DNA of 30,677 bases from Candidatus Bipolaricaulota bacterium. GTDB taxonomy: Bacteria; Bipolaricaulota; Bipolaricaulia; Bipolaricaulales; Bipolaricaulaceae. The notes below the pieces were generated by a model that was not told where the DNA came from, ran no database searches, and saw nothing but the letters and a program-made list of their open reading frames with translations. Below are positions 7,121-15,247 of the stretch, piece by piece. Every line of letters starts with the position of its first letter. Within the stretch, counting starts at the first letter, position 1. Location of the stretch: NCBI GenBank assembly GCA_014360945.1, contig JACIWM010000006.1:1-30677 (forward strand), read 5' to 3'. A program made the translations under genes and the position numbers.

Positions 7121-7833
7121 GGTTCGACATCGTCACCATCTTCCCCGAGATGCTTGCGCCCTTTTTTTCTCAGGGGATCCTTCTCGGGGCCCAGGAAAAA
7201 GGGCTGATCGAGATCCATCTGCATGATCTGCGCGCGTTTTCCCCGGATCCCCGGGGGATCGTGGACGATCGGCCGTTTGGCGGTGGGGCGGGGATGGTCA
7301 TGCGGCCGGAGCCTTTCGCCCACGCCGTGGAGGCCATCACCCACGAGATCGGAACAAAACCCTTCGTGGTCCTCCTTTCCGCCCAGGGCGTTCTTTTCAA
7401 CCAAGAGTGGGCCAAGAAATTCGCGGAAAAGCGGGCCCTTTTAATCCTCTGCGGCCGCTATGAGGGCGTGGATGAGCGCGTCCTTTCTTTTTGTGATCTA
7501 GAGCTTTCCATCGGCGATTTTGTCTTGGCTGGTGGGGAACTCGCTGCGGCCATTGTGGTGGAGGTGACGGCCCGCATGGTCCCCGGGGTCGTGGGCCGCT
7601 ACGACTCCGTGGCCACCGATTCCTTCTTTTCCGGCTCTAAACTGGGCTTTCCTCAATACACCAGGCCTCGGGTCTTTCGGGGCATTCCCGTCCCGGACGT
7701 GCTCCTTTCCGGGGACCACGAACGGATCCGCCGCTTTCGGGAAAAGGAGGCATGGAAGAAGACCCTGCGCAACCGCCCCGATCTTTTGGGGCTCAGCATC
7801 CCTCCGGAAGATGACCCTCGAGGAAGCCATTGA
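7117..7833 (+). CDS. trmD: tRNA (guanine37-N1)-methyltransferase
   Basis: This 238-residue SPOUT enzyme methylates G37 next to the anticodon using S-adenosylmethionine and so prevents frameshifting. It has the canonical start MRFDIVTIFPEML, the PFGGGAGMVMRPEP motif near residue 50, the knot sequence LCGRYEGVDERV, SIGDFVLAGGE, and the YTRPRVFRGIPVPDVLLSGDH segment in the C-terminal half. Length is normal for TrmD (about 230-250). It overlaps the KhpA-like gene by four bases. Neither rimM nor rplS, the usual flanking partners, is present here; instead an MFS carrier overlaps its 3' end by 23 bases. Confidence 0.96.
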   Translation: MRFDIVTIFPEMLAPFFSQGILLGAQEKGLIEIHLHDLRAFSPDPRGIVDDRPFGGGAGMVMRPEPFAHAVEAITHEIGTKPFVVLLSAQGVLFNQEWAKKFAEKRALLILCGRYEGVDERVLSFCDLELSIGDFVLAGGELAAAIVVEVTARMVPGVVGRYDSVATDSFFSGSKLGFPQYTRPRVFRGIPVPDVLLSGDHERIRRFREKEAWKKTLRNRPDLLGLSIPPEDDPRGSH

Positions 7834-9121
7834 GCGAGTAGGGTTTGGTCGGTTTCAGCGACGGCTCCTGTGGATCTGTGGAGCCGGTTGGGCCGCCGAC
7901 GCCATGGAGGTCCTCCTCATCTCCTTCGCCATCCCCGCCATCTGCCGGGAATGGGGCCTCACCACGGCCCAAGCCGGCTTCCTCGCCACCGCCATTTTCC
8001 TGGGCATGCTCCTCGGCGCATGGTTTTGGGGAACGGTTTCCGATCGATTGGGAAGAAAGCCGGGGTTCATCCTCACCGTCCTCATCGACTCCGGTTTTGG
8101 CCTGGCTTCCGCATTTTCCCCGAGTTTTCCCGTCCTTGTGGCCCTGCGGGCCCTGACAGGGTTCGGGGTGGGCGGAACGCTTCCGGTGGACTACGCCGTT
8201 TTTGCGGAATTCCTTCCGAGGGAAAAGCGTGGGCGCTATCTCGTGATCCTTGAGGCCTTCTGGGCCCTGGGAGCATTGGTCGCGGCCGGGCTTTCCTGGC
8301 TGGTCGTGCCCCGGGTGGGCTGGCGGGTGCTCCTGGGCCTGTCCGCTCTACCCGGCCTTATTGTCTTCTGGATCCGCCGCCACGTCCCGGAATCCCCGCG
8401 ATTCCTCCTCGTCCACGGCCGGGAAGAAGAAGCCCGTCAAGTCTTAATACGGGTGGCGAAAGAAAACGGTCGACCCCTTCCGGATAATTTCCGCTTGCAC
8501 GCCCCTAAAATCCTTCGGGCCCGTGTGCGCGACCTTTGGCACAAAAAATACGCGCGGACCACCGCCCTCCTTTGGCTCATTTGGTTCACCATTTCCTTGG
8601 GCTATTACGGTGTTTTCACCTGGCTTCCCAACATCCTTGTGGAGCGGGGTCTGGCCTTCGTGCGTTCCTATGCCTACGCGTTCTTCATCACCCTGGCCCA
8701 ACTTCCCGGGTATTTCTCGGCCGCCTATTTTGTGGAACGGATCGGACGGAGACTTACCCTGGGGATTTATCTTTTGGGAAGCGGCCTTTTCACCTATCTT
8801 TTCGCCGTGGCCACCTCTCCCGAGGCCTTTTTGACCGCGGCCTTAGCCATGTCCTTCTTTGCCCTTGGGGCTTGGGGTGCCCTTTACGCCTACACCCCTG
8901 AGGTCTATCCCACCCAGCTTCGCACCACTGGAATGGGCGCAGCCAGTGGAATGACCAGGATCGCCGGAGCCCTCGCCCCTAGCCTAGGTGGGCTCCTCCT
9001 TGGCCTTTCCCTTCCCCTGGCTTTGAGCGTCTTTGCCGGTGCCTATTTTCTCGGGGGGCTTGCCGCCTTGGCCCTGCCTTACGAGACCAAAGGAGAACCC
9101 TTGGCGGACGTGGTGGGCTAA
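7811..9121 (+). CDS. MFS transporter, NiaP/metabolite:H+ symporter-like
   Basis: The 436-residue protein has 12 predicted membrane helices and major facilitator signatures: GTVSDRLGRKPG in the loop between helices 2 and 3, EFLPREKRGRY between helices 4 and 5 and VPESPRFLLVHGREEEA at the start of the central loop. The second half repeats the pattern with ERIGRRLTLG. The PESPRFL motif and YTPEVYPTQLRTTGMG near the end are typical of the sugar-porter/SV2/NiaP/aromatic-acid symporter branch. It probably imports a small organic solute by proton symport; the solute is unknown. It starts inside trmD (23-base overlap), so it is read with the ffh-trmD operon. Its stop overlaps that of the convergent Mut7-C gene by three bases. 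Confidence 0.85.
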   Translation: MTLEEAIERVGFGRFQRRLLWICGAGWAADAMEVLLISFAIPAICREWGLTTAQAGFLATAIFLGMLLGAWFWGTVSDRLGRKPGFILTVLIDSGFGLASAFSPSFPVLVALRALTGFGVGGTLPVDYAVFAEFLPREKRGRYLVILEAFWALGALVAAGLSWLVVPRVGWRVLLGLSALPGLIVFWIRRHVPESPRFLLVHGREEEARQVLIRVAKENGRPLPDNFRLHAPKILRARVRDLWHKKYARTTALLWLIWFTISLGYYGVFTWLPNILVERGLAFVRSYAYAFFITLAQLPGYFSAAYFVERIGRRLTLGIYLLGSGLFTYLFAVATSPEAFLTAALAMSFFALGAWGALYAYTPEVYPTQLRTTGMGAASGMTRIAGALAPSLGGLLLGLSLPLALSVFAGAYFLGGLAALALPYETKGEPLADVVG

Positions 9122-9855
9122 GGCCTGGTGATGAGCTCGATCCACGCCGAAAGTTTCGGATAGTGCGTTCCCGGCCAGAAGATCCGGCCGCACGACGCAC
9201 AAATAAGGAACTCCTCACACCATTCCCGTACTTTGGGCGGAACCCTCGGCAAGGCCTCCTCCTTGGGAAGAGGGCGAAGAAGGCCGTTACAGACGAGACA
9301 GCGGGTGAACGGGGCGATCCGGTCCCGCAGATCAAACCGGCGCACCACCTCCCGCGCCTGCTCCAAGGGCTTCGTGGACCGCACCCAATAGCCATGGGTG
9401 ACCCCGCCGTGTTTAAGGAGCTGACGATCCCGGGTGAGCAAAATCCGCCCAGCCTGAGACAAGGCCACAAGCTCGGGATCGCTGATCGTGGGGCTATGCA
9501 CGGTGTCGAACCCAAGAAGACGCAGAAGGCGCGCAAGCTTCCCCAAATGGGCGTCACAGGCAAAACTTATCCGGCGCAAAGGGGCGCGGCGGATGCGCAG
9601 GATCTCTTGGACATCCAAGCTCTCGAACACCGGATATACGGCGATGCGGTCGCCATGGCGGAGGTGGTAGGAGAAATCCACGGATTCACCGTTCGCGATG
9701 ATGAGCTCCACCTCCACGTGGGGAATGCCCAAAGCCTCGATGGCGTCCTTTACCGTGGGCTGGCCGAAGAACTCGTAAATGAAGGAACGGCCCCGTAACT
9801 CCGGGGGCAAAAAATCGTTGAGCTCCGCGTAGAAGCGAAACTCCGCCTTTCCCAT
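9118..9855 (-). CDS. Mut7-C RNase domain protein with N-terminal ubiquitin-like domain
   Basis: The 245-residue protein combines a beta-grasp Ub-Mut7C domain (about 1-85; GDRIAVYPVFESL) with a Mut7-C PIN-like RNase domain (about 92-240). The latter shows FACDAHLGKLARLLRLLGFDT with the acidic Asp101, LLTRDRQLL with Asp143, and a zinc ribbon of two CxxC pairs (186/189 and 219/222). Mut7-C proteins are predicted RNases; the substrate is not known. The gene starts immediately after the stop of the ACT-domain gene with no gap, so it is the last gene of the ruvA-ruvX operon. It is convergent with the MFS gene and shares stop-codon bases with it. Confidence 0.85.
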   Translation of the reverse strand: MGKAEFRFYAELNDFLPPELRGRSFIYEFFGQPTVKDAIEALGIPHVEVELIIANGESVDFSYHLRHGDRIAVYPVFESLDVQEILRIRRAPLRRISFACDAHLGKLARLLRLLGFDTVHSPTISDPELVALSQAGRILLTRDRQLLKHGGVTHGYWVRSTKPLEQAREVVRRFDLRDRIAPFTRCLVCNGLLRPLPKEEALPRVPPKVREWCEEFLICASCGRIFWPGTHYPKLSAWIELITRP

Positions 9856-10227
9856 CTACAGCCGGAAAATGGCCTTGGCCCGCTCCAAATTGTCCACGGT
9901 GAAAAGGATTTGGTTCTTCTCCGCGGAGAAGTAGCAAGAAAGGACGTTGATGCCTTCCTCGGCCAGGCGTGCCAGCACCGTGGCCAATTGCCCGGGCTGA
10001 TGGGGAATGGTGAGGGCCAAGGCCTCGCGCTCCTCGAATTCCACCCCCAGCTTCTTCAAGACTTTTCTGGCCCGATCGGGAGCGTCGCACACCATGGCCA
10101 CCACGGCCTCGTCCAAAATGGTGAGGGCCGCCACGGCCTCGATGTTCACCTTCTCCTCGGCCAAGGCGGAAGCCAGTTCCAAAAGGGCTCCGGGCCGGTT
10201 CCCTAAATAGAACGTGAACTCCTGCAT
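9856..10227 (-). CDS. Tandem ACT-domain protein
   Basis: This 123-residue protein is made of two ACT domains (about 1-60 and 70-123), seen in the repeated N-RPGALLELASALAEEKVNI and HQPGQLATVLARLAEEGINV patterns (loop, helix, strand). ACT domains bind amino acids or other small ligands and usually regulate metabolism. Stand-alone double-ACT proteins of this size occur widely with unknown function, often near amino-acid or CoA-ligase genes. It overlaps ruvX by 25 bases and abuts the Mut7-C gene. No catalytic domain is attached. The ligand cannot be read from the sequence. Confidence 0.85.
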   Translation of the reverse strand: MQEFTFYLGNRPGALLELASALAEEKVNIEAVAALTILDEAVVAMVCDAPDRARKVLKKLGVEFEEREALALTIPHQPGQLATVLARLAEEGINVLSCYFSAEKNQILFTVDNLERAKAIFRL

Positions 10228-10652
10228 CCCTCGTCACCCCCTTTCCTTTGTGTCTCAAGCCAAGTTTGCAAGATGAGGACGGCGGAGAGGGCGTCCACCT
10301 TTTCTTTGCGGCGACTGGGACGTTCCCCAGCTTCCCGCATGGCCCGCTCCACCTCCGCCGTGGTCCAGCGCTCATCCACAAACACTACAGGAAGCCCGGA
10401 TTTCTCTGCTAAGGCCCGAGAAAATTCCCGAACTTTTTGGGCCTGAGAACCCTCTGTGCCGTCCATGTTCAGAGGAAGGCCGACGACGATGACCTCCGCT
10501 TGAAGCTCCCGGGCCAGGTTGGCCAAAAAATCCAGATCTTCATGGAGGCTTCTCCGCTGATAAACCCCATGAGGCACGGCCAAAATTCCGGTCTCGTCCG
10601 TGCGGGCTATTCCCACTCTCTTTTCCCCAAGATCTAAGGCAATGGCGCCCAT
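10203..10652 (-). CDS. ruvX: Putative pre-16S rRNA nuclease / Holliday junction resolvase-like (YqgF)
   Basis: The 149-residue protein has the RNase H-like fold motifs of YqgF/RuvX: ALDLGEKRVGIARTD at the N-terminus (catalytic Asp), VIVVGLPLNMDGTEGSQA in the middle, VFVDERWTT, and a C-terminal KVDALSAVLILQTWL, where the Asp completes the active site. The family is linked to 5' maturation of 16S rRNA and, by fold, to junction resolution. The start ATG overlaps the ruvA stop by one base (TGATG). A charged tail beyond the usual end overlaps the ACT gene by 25 bases. Its position after ruvA may hint at a DNA-repair role, but that is inference. Confidence 0.92.
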   Translation of the reverse strand: MGAIALDLGEKRVGIARTDETGILAVPHGVYQRRSLHEDLDFLANLARELQAEVIVVGLPLNMDGTEGSQAQKVREFSRALAEKSGLPVVFVDERWTTAEVERAMREAGERPSRRKEKVDALSAVLILQTWLETQRKGGDEGCRSSRSI

Positions 10653-11239
10653 CAGCTTCCGGCAAGTATAGACAAGGCCAAGCGCAGCATCTCCTCCACC
10701 GAGGCCTCGGGATGTTCTTTGCGCACGATCTCCAAGGCCCGCCGGGCTTCTTCAGCCTTGAATCCCAAAGCCTTGGAGGTAAGGGCCTGAAGGACGATTC
10801 TCTCCTTTTCCGCTTCCGGCGGGGCCTCGGCCGGAGCCCAGCGCAGAGCGCGCTCGGAGAGCTCCAAAAGGACGCGCTGGGCTGTACGACGGCCAATGCC
10901 CTTCACCGCGTCCAGAGCGGAGAGATCCCCACGCCGAAGGGCGGCCACGAATTGCGCCGGCGGAAGGGCCGCCACAAGCTTAAATGCCAGCCTTGGCCCG
11001 ACCTGCGGCACGGAAAGAAGGGCCACAAACATCTCCCGCTCCTCCGGCGTGGCAAAGCCATAAAGGGAGAACTCATCCTCCTGAAAGAGGAGGTGGGTGT
11101 AAAGCCGGATCTCTTGACCCTCTTCAATTCTCTCTAAGGTGCGGGCCGGGACGAAAAGGCGGAACCCAATCCCGCCCACGGCCAAAATCACGATCTCCTC
11201 GGCCTTTCCCACCACCCGTCCCTCAAGAAAATCCATCAT
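10652..11239 (-). CDS. ruvA: Holliday junction branch migration protein RuvA
   Basis: The 195-residue protein is the junction-binding subunit of RuvAB. Domain I is an OB fold (about 1-65; FLEGRVVGKAEE, then THLLFQEDEFSLYGF, a RuvA hallmark). Domain II holds two helix-hairpin-helix motifs (LLSVPQVGPRLAFKLV and LDAVKGIGRRTAQRVLLEL). Domain III is the C-terminal three-helix RuvB-contacting domain (ALGFKAEEARRAL near 160). The first of two adjacent ATGs is preferred because it overlaps the stop of the upstream gene as ATGA. ruvB and ruvC are not in the window. Confidence 0.96.
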   Translation of the reverse strand: MMDFLEGRVVGKAEEIVILAVGGIGFRLFVPARTLERIEEGQEIRLYTHLLFQEDEFSLYGFATPEEREMFVALLSVPQVGPRLAFKLVAALPPAQFVAALRRGDLSALDAVKGIGRRTAQRVLLELSERALRWAPAEAPPEAEKERIVLQALTSKALGFKAEEARRALEIVRKEHPEASVEEMLRLALSILAGS

Positions 11240-12012
11240 GGCTTCGGGATGGACAGCGCCGGTTCACTATGGGCCAAAGCTTTGATCTCCGCGAACGCGT
11301 GCTCCACCACGTCCTTTGCTCCGGAAAGGAGCAAAACCACCGCGCCCGCGCCCCTTCCCACCCCGCCTCCGCCGATATGCTCGGCCCTCACCCCGTAGAG
11401 AACGGAAACGGCCTCCGTCTCGGTGATAACCGTGCCCAAAAGCGGGATGACCCCGATTTTTGGGCCAAAAGCGAGTTTTCCGTGGCCGAGACGCTTGGCC
11501 ATTTCCAAAACGGAAAAATGCACGGATTTCGCGCGGGAGATGGGGATCACCACCTCCACTCCTTTGGCCAGGACCGGGCCCAAGAATTTCCCCACCGTCC
11601 CGCCATCCTCCCCGGCCACGTACACGCCCACCACCCCTTCAGGGTCCAGGGCATTCCCGCCCTTGATCACCACGTCCCCGGAAGAAAGACGGGGAATGAT
11701 CTCTGACCAGCTCAAATTCTTTGGCTCACCATGGTCCAAGACCACCATGGGCTCCCGCAGATTCGCGGGAAGGACCCGCAATTCCTCCGCGATATAGCCG
11801 GCCACGTATCGTTCCTTGGCCACGGTCCGGCCCAAAAGCTCCTCCAAAACGTAGGCATTGGTGGTGCCCCAGCCCACAACGATGAGACCCGACTCCTTGG
11901 CCTTTTGAACCTGGGGAAGCCTGGCCACGGCCCGGCCGATCAGGCGCTTCCCGGCCTCCGGTGGAACAACGACCACCGCTTGCTCCTCCCTTGCCTGCGC
12001 CATCCCGTTCAT
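11236..12012 (-). CDS. Conserved uncharacterised glycine-rich protein upstream of ruvA
   Basis: The frame encodes 258 residues from ATG 12012, or 255 from ATG 12003. The open frame continues further upstream, but there it is antisense to the acyl-CoA synthetase and is not believed. Visible blocks are VVGWGTTNAYVLEELLG near 45, SGDVVIKGGNALDPEG near 130, then EDGGTVGKFLGPVLAKG, and a C-terminal AEHIGGGGVGRGAG. These glycine-rich strand-loop-helix turns suggest an alpha/beta nucleotide- or metabolite-binding fold. I believe it belongs to a conserved anaerobe family without a known function, but cannot name it. There is no signal peptide or membrane helix. It is translationally coupled to ruvA (ATGA) and divergent from the acyl-CoA synthetase. 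Confidence 0.78.
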   Translation of the reverse strand: MNGMAQAREEQAVVVVPPEAGKRLIGRAVARLPQVQKAKESGLIVVGWGTTNAYVLEELLGRTVAKERYVAGYIAEELRVLPANLREPMVVLDHGEPKNLSWSEIIPRLSSGDVVIKGGNALDPEGVVGVYVAGEDGGTVGKFLGPVLAKGVEVVIPISRAKSVHFSVLEMAKRLGHGKLAFGPKIGVIPLLGTVITETEAVSVLYGVRAEHIGGGGVGRGAGAVVLLLSGAKDVVEHAFAEIKALAHSEPALSIPKP

Positions 12013-12020
12013 GCTATAAC
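11991..12020 (+). promoter_or_regulatory. Probable promoter of the acyl-CoA synthetase-thyX-dcd-cdd operon
   Basis: TTGCCT (11991-11996, 4 of 6) and TATAAC (12015-12020, 5 of 6) are spaced by 18 bases. A transcript start near 12027 would give a leader of about 30 bases with a strong AGGAGGGGG ribosome site (12048-12056) before ATG 12058. The -10 lies in the short divergent gap. The opposite gene may use the overlapping TTATAG on the minus strand. Confidence 0.5.
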
Positions 12021-12057
12021 CGTAGCGACAAAGCCCGAAAAAGACAAAGGAGGGGGT

Positions 12058-13686
12058 ATGCCGTTTACCCGGGATCAGTACGAAGAGGAGCGCCGAAATT
12101 TCCGGTGGGACATTCCTGAGAACTACAACATTGCGGCGATGGTAGACGCCCACGCCCAACGGAAGGGTGATCAGCCCTGCGTTCTTTGGGAGTCGGAAAC
12201 CGGAGAACGCCGGACCCTCACCTGGCGCCAGCTTTCCCAGCTTTCCTCGCGGTTCGCTGCGGTCCTCATGCGCCTGGGCGTGAAAAAGGGTGACCCCGTG
12301 ATCCACATCTTCCCCAGAATTCCCGAGGCCTTCATCGCCCAAATCGGCACGTTCAAGGCGGGAGCGGTGGCCGTCCCCTGCGTGGATATGCTGAGAGCTA
12401 AGGACATCATTTACCGGGCGGAGGTCTCCGGAGCACGGGTGGTGGTGGCCCATATTTCCGTGGCCGAGGAGGTGGATGCCACCCGTGGCCAATGCCCTTT
12501 GGAACACTTCATCCTCATCGGCGGAAAGAGGCCGGGCTGGCTTTCCTTCGAAGAAGAAGTGGAAAAAGCTCCGGAAGTCCCGCCCGTCCCCCTCACCGTG
12601 AATGATCCTATCACCATCAACTTCACCTCTGGCACCACCGGAAATCCAAAGCCTGTGATGCATCGCCATCGCTGGCTTTATGGGCATTTGCGCATCACCG
12701 CCCGCTATTGGTGGGAGCTTTCCCCGGATGATTTCATGTGGGCCACCACCGCGCCCGGGTGGGCCAAGTGGTACTGGTCGCCCATCGGCACAGGCCTCAA
12801 TGTAGGCGCCACCCAGTTCATCTACTACGGAAGGTTCGACGCCGAAAAATATTTGGAACTTCTCGCGCGCTACCCCATCACCAAGCTTTGCGCCACGCCC
12901 ACGGAGTACCGGATGATGATCCAGGTTCCCGATCTTGGCCGGTACAAGCTGAAACTGCGGGACGCCCTTTCCGCGGGAGAGCCCCTCAACGTCGAGCCCA
13001 TCGAAGTTTTCCGCGAAGTTTTCGGCGTAACCATTCGGGATGGCTATGGCCAAACGGAGTCCGTGTGCTTGGTCTGTAATCCTCCGGGTCTTCCGGTGAA
13101 GCCTGGCTCCATGGGCCTTCCCACGCCTGGGCCGAACGCCACCCCTATTGACGAGGAAGGAAACCCTGTGGGCCCAGGAGAGGTTGGGGAAATCGCCGTT
13201 CCTGTGGGAAACCCGGGCATATTCGACGGATATTGGCGTGATCCCAAGCTCACGGAGGCTGTGTTCTCCGGGAAGTGGTACCGTACCGGTGACCTCGTGC
13301 GGGTCGACGAGGACGGCTACTTCTTCTTCGAGGGCCGCGCGGACGACGTGATCAAGGCCTCTGGCTATCGCATCGGGCCGTTCGAGGTGGAGGATGCTCT
13401 CGTGTCCCATCCGGCGGTGGTGGAGGCAGCGGTGATCGGAAAGCCACATCCGGTGCGGGGTCAGATCGTGAAGGCCTTCGTGGTCCTGGCCAAAGGGTAC
13501 ACCCCTTCCGAAGAGCTCGTGAAGGAACTGCAGGAGCACGTGAAGCGGGTCACCGCCCCCTACAAGTACCCCCGGGAGATCGAGTTCGTGGAGGAGCTTC
13601 CAAAGACCCCGAGCGGCAAAATAAAGCGCGCAGAATTGCGAAAACTTGAGCTAGAGCGCCTGCAAAAGGAAGGGCAAACGCTTTAG
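12058..13686 (+). CDS. Acyl-CoA synthetase (AMP-forming), medium-chain/acetyl-CoA synthetase-like
   Basis: This 542-residue ANL-superfamily enzyme activates a carboxylic acid to the acyl-AMP and then to the CoA thioester. Motifs are the phosphate loop FTSGTTGNPKPV (189-200), DGYGQTES (328-335), YRTGDLVRVDEDGY with its conserved Asp, GRADDVIKASGYRIGP, and a C-terminal PKTPSGKIKR with the catalytic Lys at about 521. The pattern around the GYR segment and the length are closest to medium-chain acyl-CoA ligases (MACS). The start at 12058 is fixed by AGGAGGGGG just upstream; earlier in-frame codons are antisense to the divergent gene. thyX follows after eight bases, so it heads a four-gene operon, although its metabolic link to pyrimidines is unclear. 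The acid is unknown; acetate, propionate, a branched-chain or an aromatic acid are all possible. Confidence 0.9.
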   Translation: MPFTRDQYEEERRNFRWDIPENYNIAAMVDAHAQRKGDQPCVLWESETGERRTLTWRQLSQLSSRFAAVLMRLGVKKGDPVIHIFPRIPEAFIAQIGTFKAGAVAVPCVDMLRAKDIIYRAEVSGARVVVAHISVAEEVDATRGQCPLEHFILIGGKRPGWLSFEEEVEKAPEVPPVPLTVNDPITINFTSGTTGNPKPVMHRHRWLYGHLRITARYWWELSPDDFMWATTAPGWAKWYWSPIGTGLNVGATQFIYYGRFDAEKYLELLARYPITKLCATPTEYRMMIQVPDLGRYKLKLRDALSAGEPLNVEPIEVFREVFGVTIRDGYGQTESVCLVCNPPGLPVKPGSMGLPTPGPNATPIDEEGNPVGPGEVGEIAVPVGNPGIFDGYWRDPKLTEAVFSGKWYRTGDLVRVDEDGYFFFEGRADDVIKASGYRIGPFEVEDALVSHPAVVEAAVIGKPHPVRGQIVKAFVVLAKGYTPSEELVKELQEHVKRVTAPYKYPREIEFVEELPKTPSGKIKRAELRKLELERLQKEGQTL

Positions 13687-13694
13687 GGAAAGAC

Positions 13695-14291
13695 ATGCAC
13701 GTGCAGCTTCTCTTCGTTACCCCTGACGCGGAGGCCTTGATTGCCCGGTGCGCGCGGGTGAGCCACCGCAGCGCAAGCCAAGGCCTGGAGGACGACCGCC
13801 GGCTCATTCGAAAGCTTCTTACACTCGGCCACGAATCGGTGCTGGAGCACGCCGTGGCCACGTTCGAGATATCCGGGATCTCCCGAGCTTGTGCTAACCA
13901 ACTCACTCGCCATAGGCTTGCTAGCTTCGTCCAGGAATCCCAGCGCTACGTGGACGTACGGGACTGCGCACTAGTCCGGCCACCTACTTTTTCCGATGAG
14001 GACTGGGCCGAAGCTCAAGCCCTGTTTGAGCAGGCCAAAAACCTGTACCAGCGACTGCTCGCCCAGGGGGTACCGAAGGAGGACGCCCGGTTTGTGCTTC
14101 CCTTGGGAATCGAAACGAGGCTCGTTGTGACCGCCAACTTTCGGGAGCTTCGCCATATCCTGAGGCTGCGGCTTGACCGGAGCGCCCAGTGGGAGATCCG
14201 GGAGGTGGCACGGCGGATGTGGAGGCTACTCTATGTCGAAGCGCCCTCCTGCTTTGAGGATCTTAAGGAGCTTGCCGAGGAGGACGGATGA
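13695..14291 (+). CDS. thyX: FAD-dependent thymidylate synthase
   Basis: The 198-residue protein is a ThyX, which makes dTMP from dUMP using methylenetetrahydrofolate and reduced FAD. The diagnostic RHRxxS motif is RHRLAS (72-77), followed by the ESQRY block. Near residues 142-165 there is ANFRELRHILRLRLDRSAQW, matching the conserved substrate-binding region of ThyX. The N-terminal HESVLEHAVATFEI stretch is also characteristic. It is at the short end of the family. It lies after the acyl-CoA synthetase and overlaps dcd by four bases (ATGA). With dcd and cdd it forms a set that feeds dTTP synthesis. No thyA is seen in the window. Confidence 0.95.
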   Translation: MHVQLLFVTPDAEALIARCARVSHRSASQGLEDDRRLIRKLLTLGHESVLEHAVATFEISGISRACANQLTRHRLASFVQESQRYVDVRDCALVRPPTFSDEDWAEAQALFEQAKNLYQRLLAQGVPKEDARFVLPLGIETRLVVTANFRELRHILRLRLDRSAQWEIREVARRMWRLLYVEAPSCFEDLKELAEEDG

Positions 14292-14848
14292 CGTTTTCTC
14301 TTCTTTCCGATAAGGAAATCCGCGAGCTTTGTGAGAAGGATCCGCCCATGATCAGCCCGTTCATCCCCCGTCAAGAGGGGAAGCCTTCGTATGGGCTTTC
14401 CTCTTTCGGCTACGACATCCGCCTGGGAAAGAGGTTCCTCGTGCCCTTGGGCGGGGTGAATGCCGTGCTGGACCCCGTGAATTTCCCGCGGGAGCTTTTT
14501 CGGGAAATCGAGGTTGAGCATGTGTTCGAACTTGCTCCCCATTCCCAGGTCCTTGCCGAATCGGTGGAGGTCTTCCACATGCCCGAGGACGTGATGGGCG
14601 TATGTTGGGGCAAATCCTCCTATGCCCGGTGCGGGCTTTTGGTGAACGTGACACCCTTGGAACCGGGCTGGGCCGGCCGCCTCACCCTGGAACTGGCCAA
14701 CCTTTCTCCGCTCCCCATTCGCCTTCATATCGGCAAGGGCATCGCTCAGGTCGTGTTCTTCAGAGGGCGAAGGCCCCTCCGGTGCTACACGGAAAAAGAA
14801 GCGGGCGGACACTACCAAAACCAGCCCGGAGTGACGCCTCCCCTTTAG
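14288..14848 (+). CDS. dcd: dCTP deaminase family protein
   Basis: The 186-residue protein matches dCTP deaminase, which converts dCTP to dUTP and thereby supplies dUMP for ThyX. Motifs are SSFGYDIRLG near residue 38, WGKSSYARCGLLVNVTPLEPGW near 110-131 (the S-x-x-R and catalytic Glu region) and the C-terminal IGKGIAQVVFF strand. The TPLEPGW variant replaces the more common TAGxIDPG form, so the bifunctional dCTP deaminase/dUTPase activity of some relatives is possible but not proven. It starts inside the thyX stop (ATGA) and is followed after two bases by cdd. Confidence 0.92.
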   Translation: MTFSLLSDKEIRELCEKDPPMISPFIPRQEGKPSYGLSSFGYDIRLGKRFLVPLGGVNAVLDPVNFPRELFREIEVEHVFELAPHSQVLAESVEVFHMPEDVMGVCWGKSSYARCGLLVNVTPLEPGWAGRLTLELANLSPLPIRLHIGKGIAQVVFFRGRRPLRCYTEKEAGGHYQNQPGVTPPL

Positions 14849-14850
14849 CC

Positions 14851-15243
14851 ATGGTGAACGAAGCGGAGCTGGTAAAACAAGCGGTGGAGGCGCGGAGGAT
14901 GGCGTACGCGCCGTATTCCGGTTTCTCCGTGGGCGCAGCTCTTCTGGCCAAAGACGGGCGGATCTTCACCGGCTGCAACGTGGAAAACGCCTCGTATGGG
15001 CTCACGGTGTGTGCGGAGCGGGTAGCCCTGTTTAAAGCTGTCTCCGAGGGAGCCAAGGAATTCGTGGCCTTAGCCGTGGCCTGTGGGGAAGGGCCGTGCA
15101 GTCCGTGCGGGGCCTGTCGTCAAGTCCTCTACGAATTTGCTCCGCATCTTCTCGTAATCATGGCCGATGGTTCCGGAAAAAATTGGCGCACCGCTCGTCT
15201 CTCCGAGCTCCTTCCCCACAGCTTTGGCCCCAGGACTTTGTAG
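14851..15243 (+). CDS. cdd: Cytidine deaminase
   Basis: The 130-residue length is typical of homotetrameric cytidine deaminase, which hydrolyses (deoxy)cytidine to (deoxy)uridine. The zinc site is complete: CAE with Cys54 and catalytic Glu56, then PCGACRQ with Cys86 and Cys89. The N-terminal PYSGFSVGAALLAKDG and the NVENASYGLTVCAERVA block are nearly invariant in the family. I place the start at ATG 14851, two bases after the dcd stop; upstream in-frame sequence is antisense-like extension inside dcd. As last gene of the operon it adds salvage of cytidine nucleosides to the dcd-thyX route. A nested palindrome follows it. Confidence 0.95.
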   Translation: MVNEAELVKQAVEARRMAYAPYSGFSVGAALLAKDGRIFTGCNVENASYGLTVCAERVALFKAVSEGAKEFVALAVACGEGPCSPCGACRQVLYEFAPHLLVIMADGSGKNWRTARLSELLPHSFGPRTL

Positions 15244-15247
15244 AAAA

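Noticed and set aside
11731..12057. N-terminal extension of the acyl-CoA synthetase
   Set aside because: It overlaps the divergent gene and precedes the promoter and AGGAGGGGG site that set the start at 12058.
12013..13539. Upstream extension of the minus-strand gene before ruvA
   Set aside because: It is antisense to the acyl-CoA synthetase, whose motifs and strong ribosome site are clear; the family-like sequence begins only near 12012.
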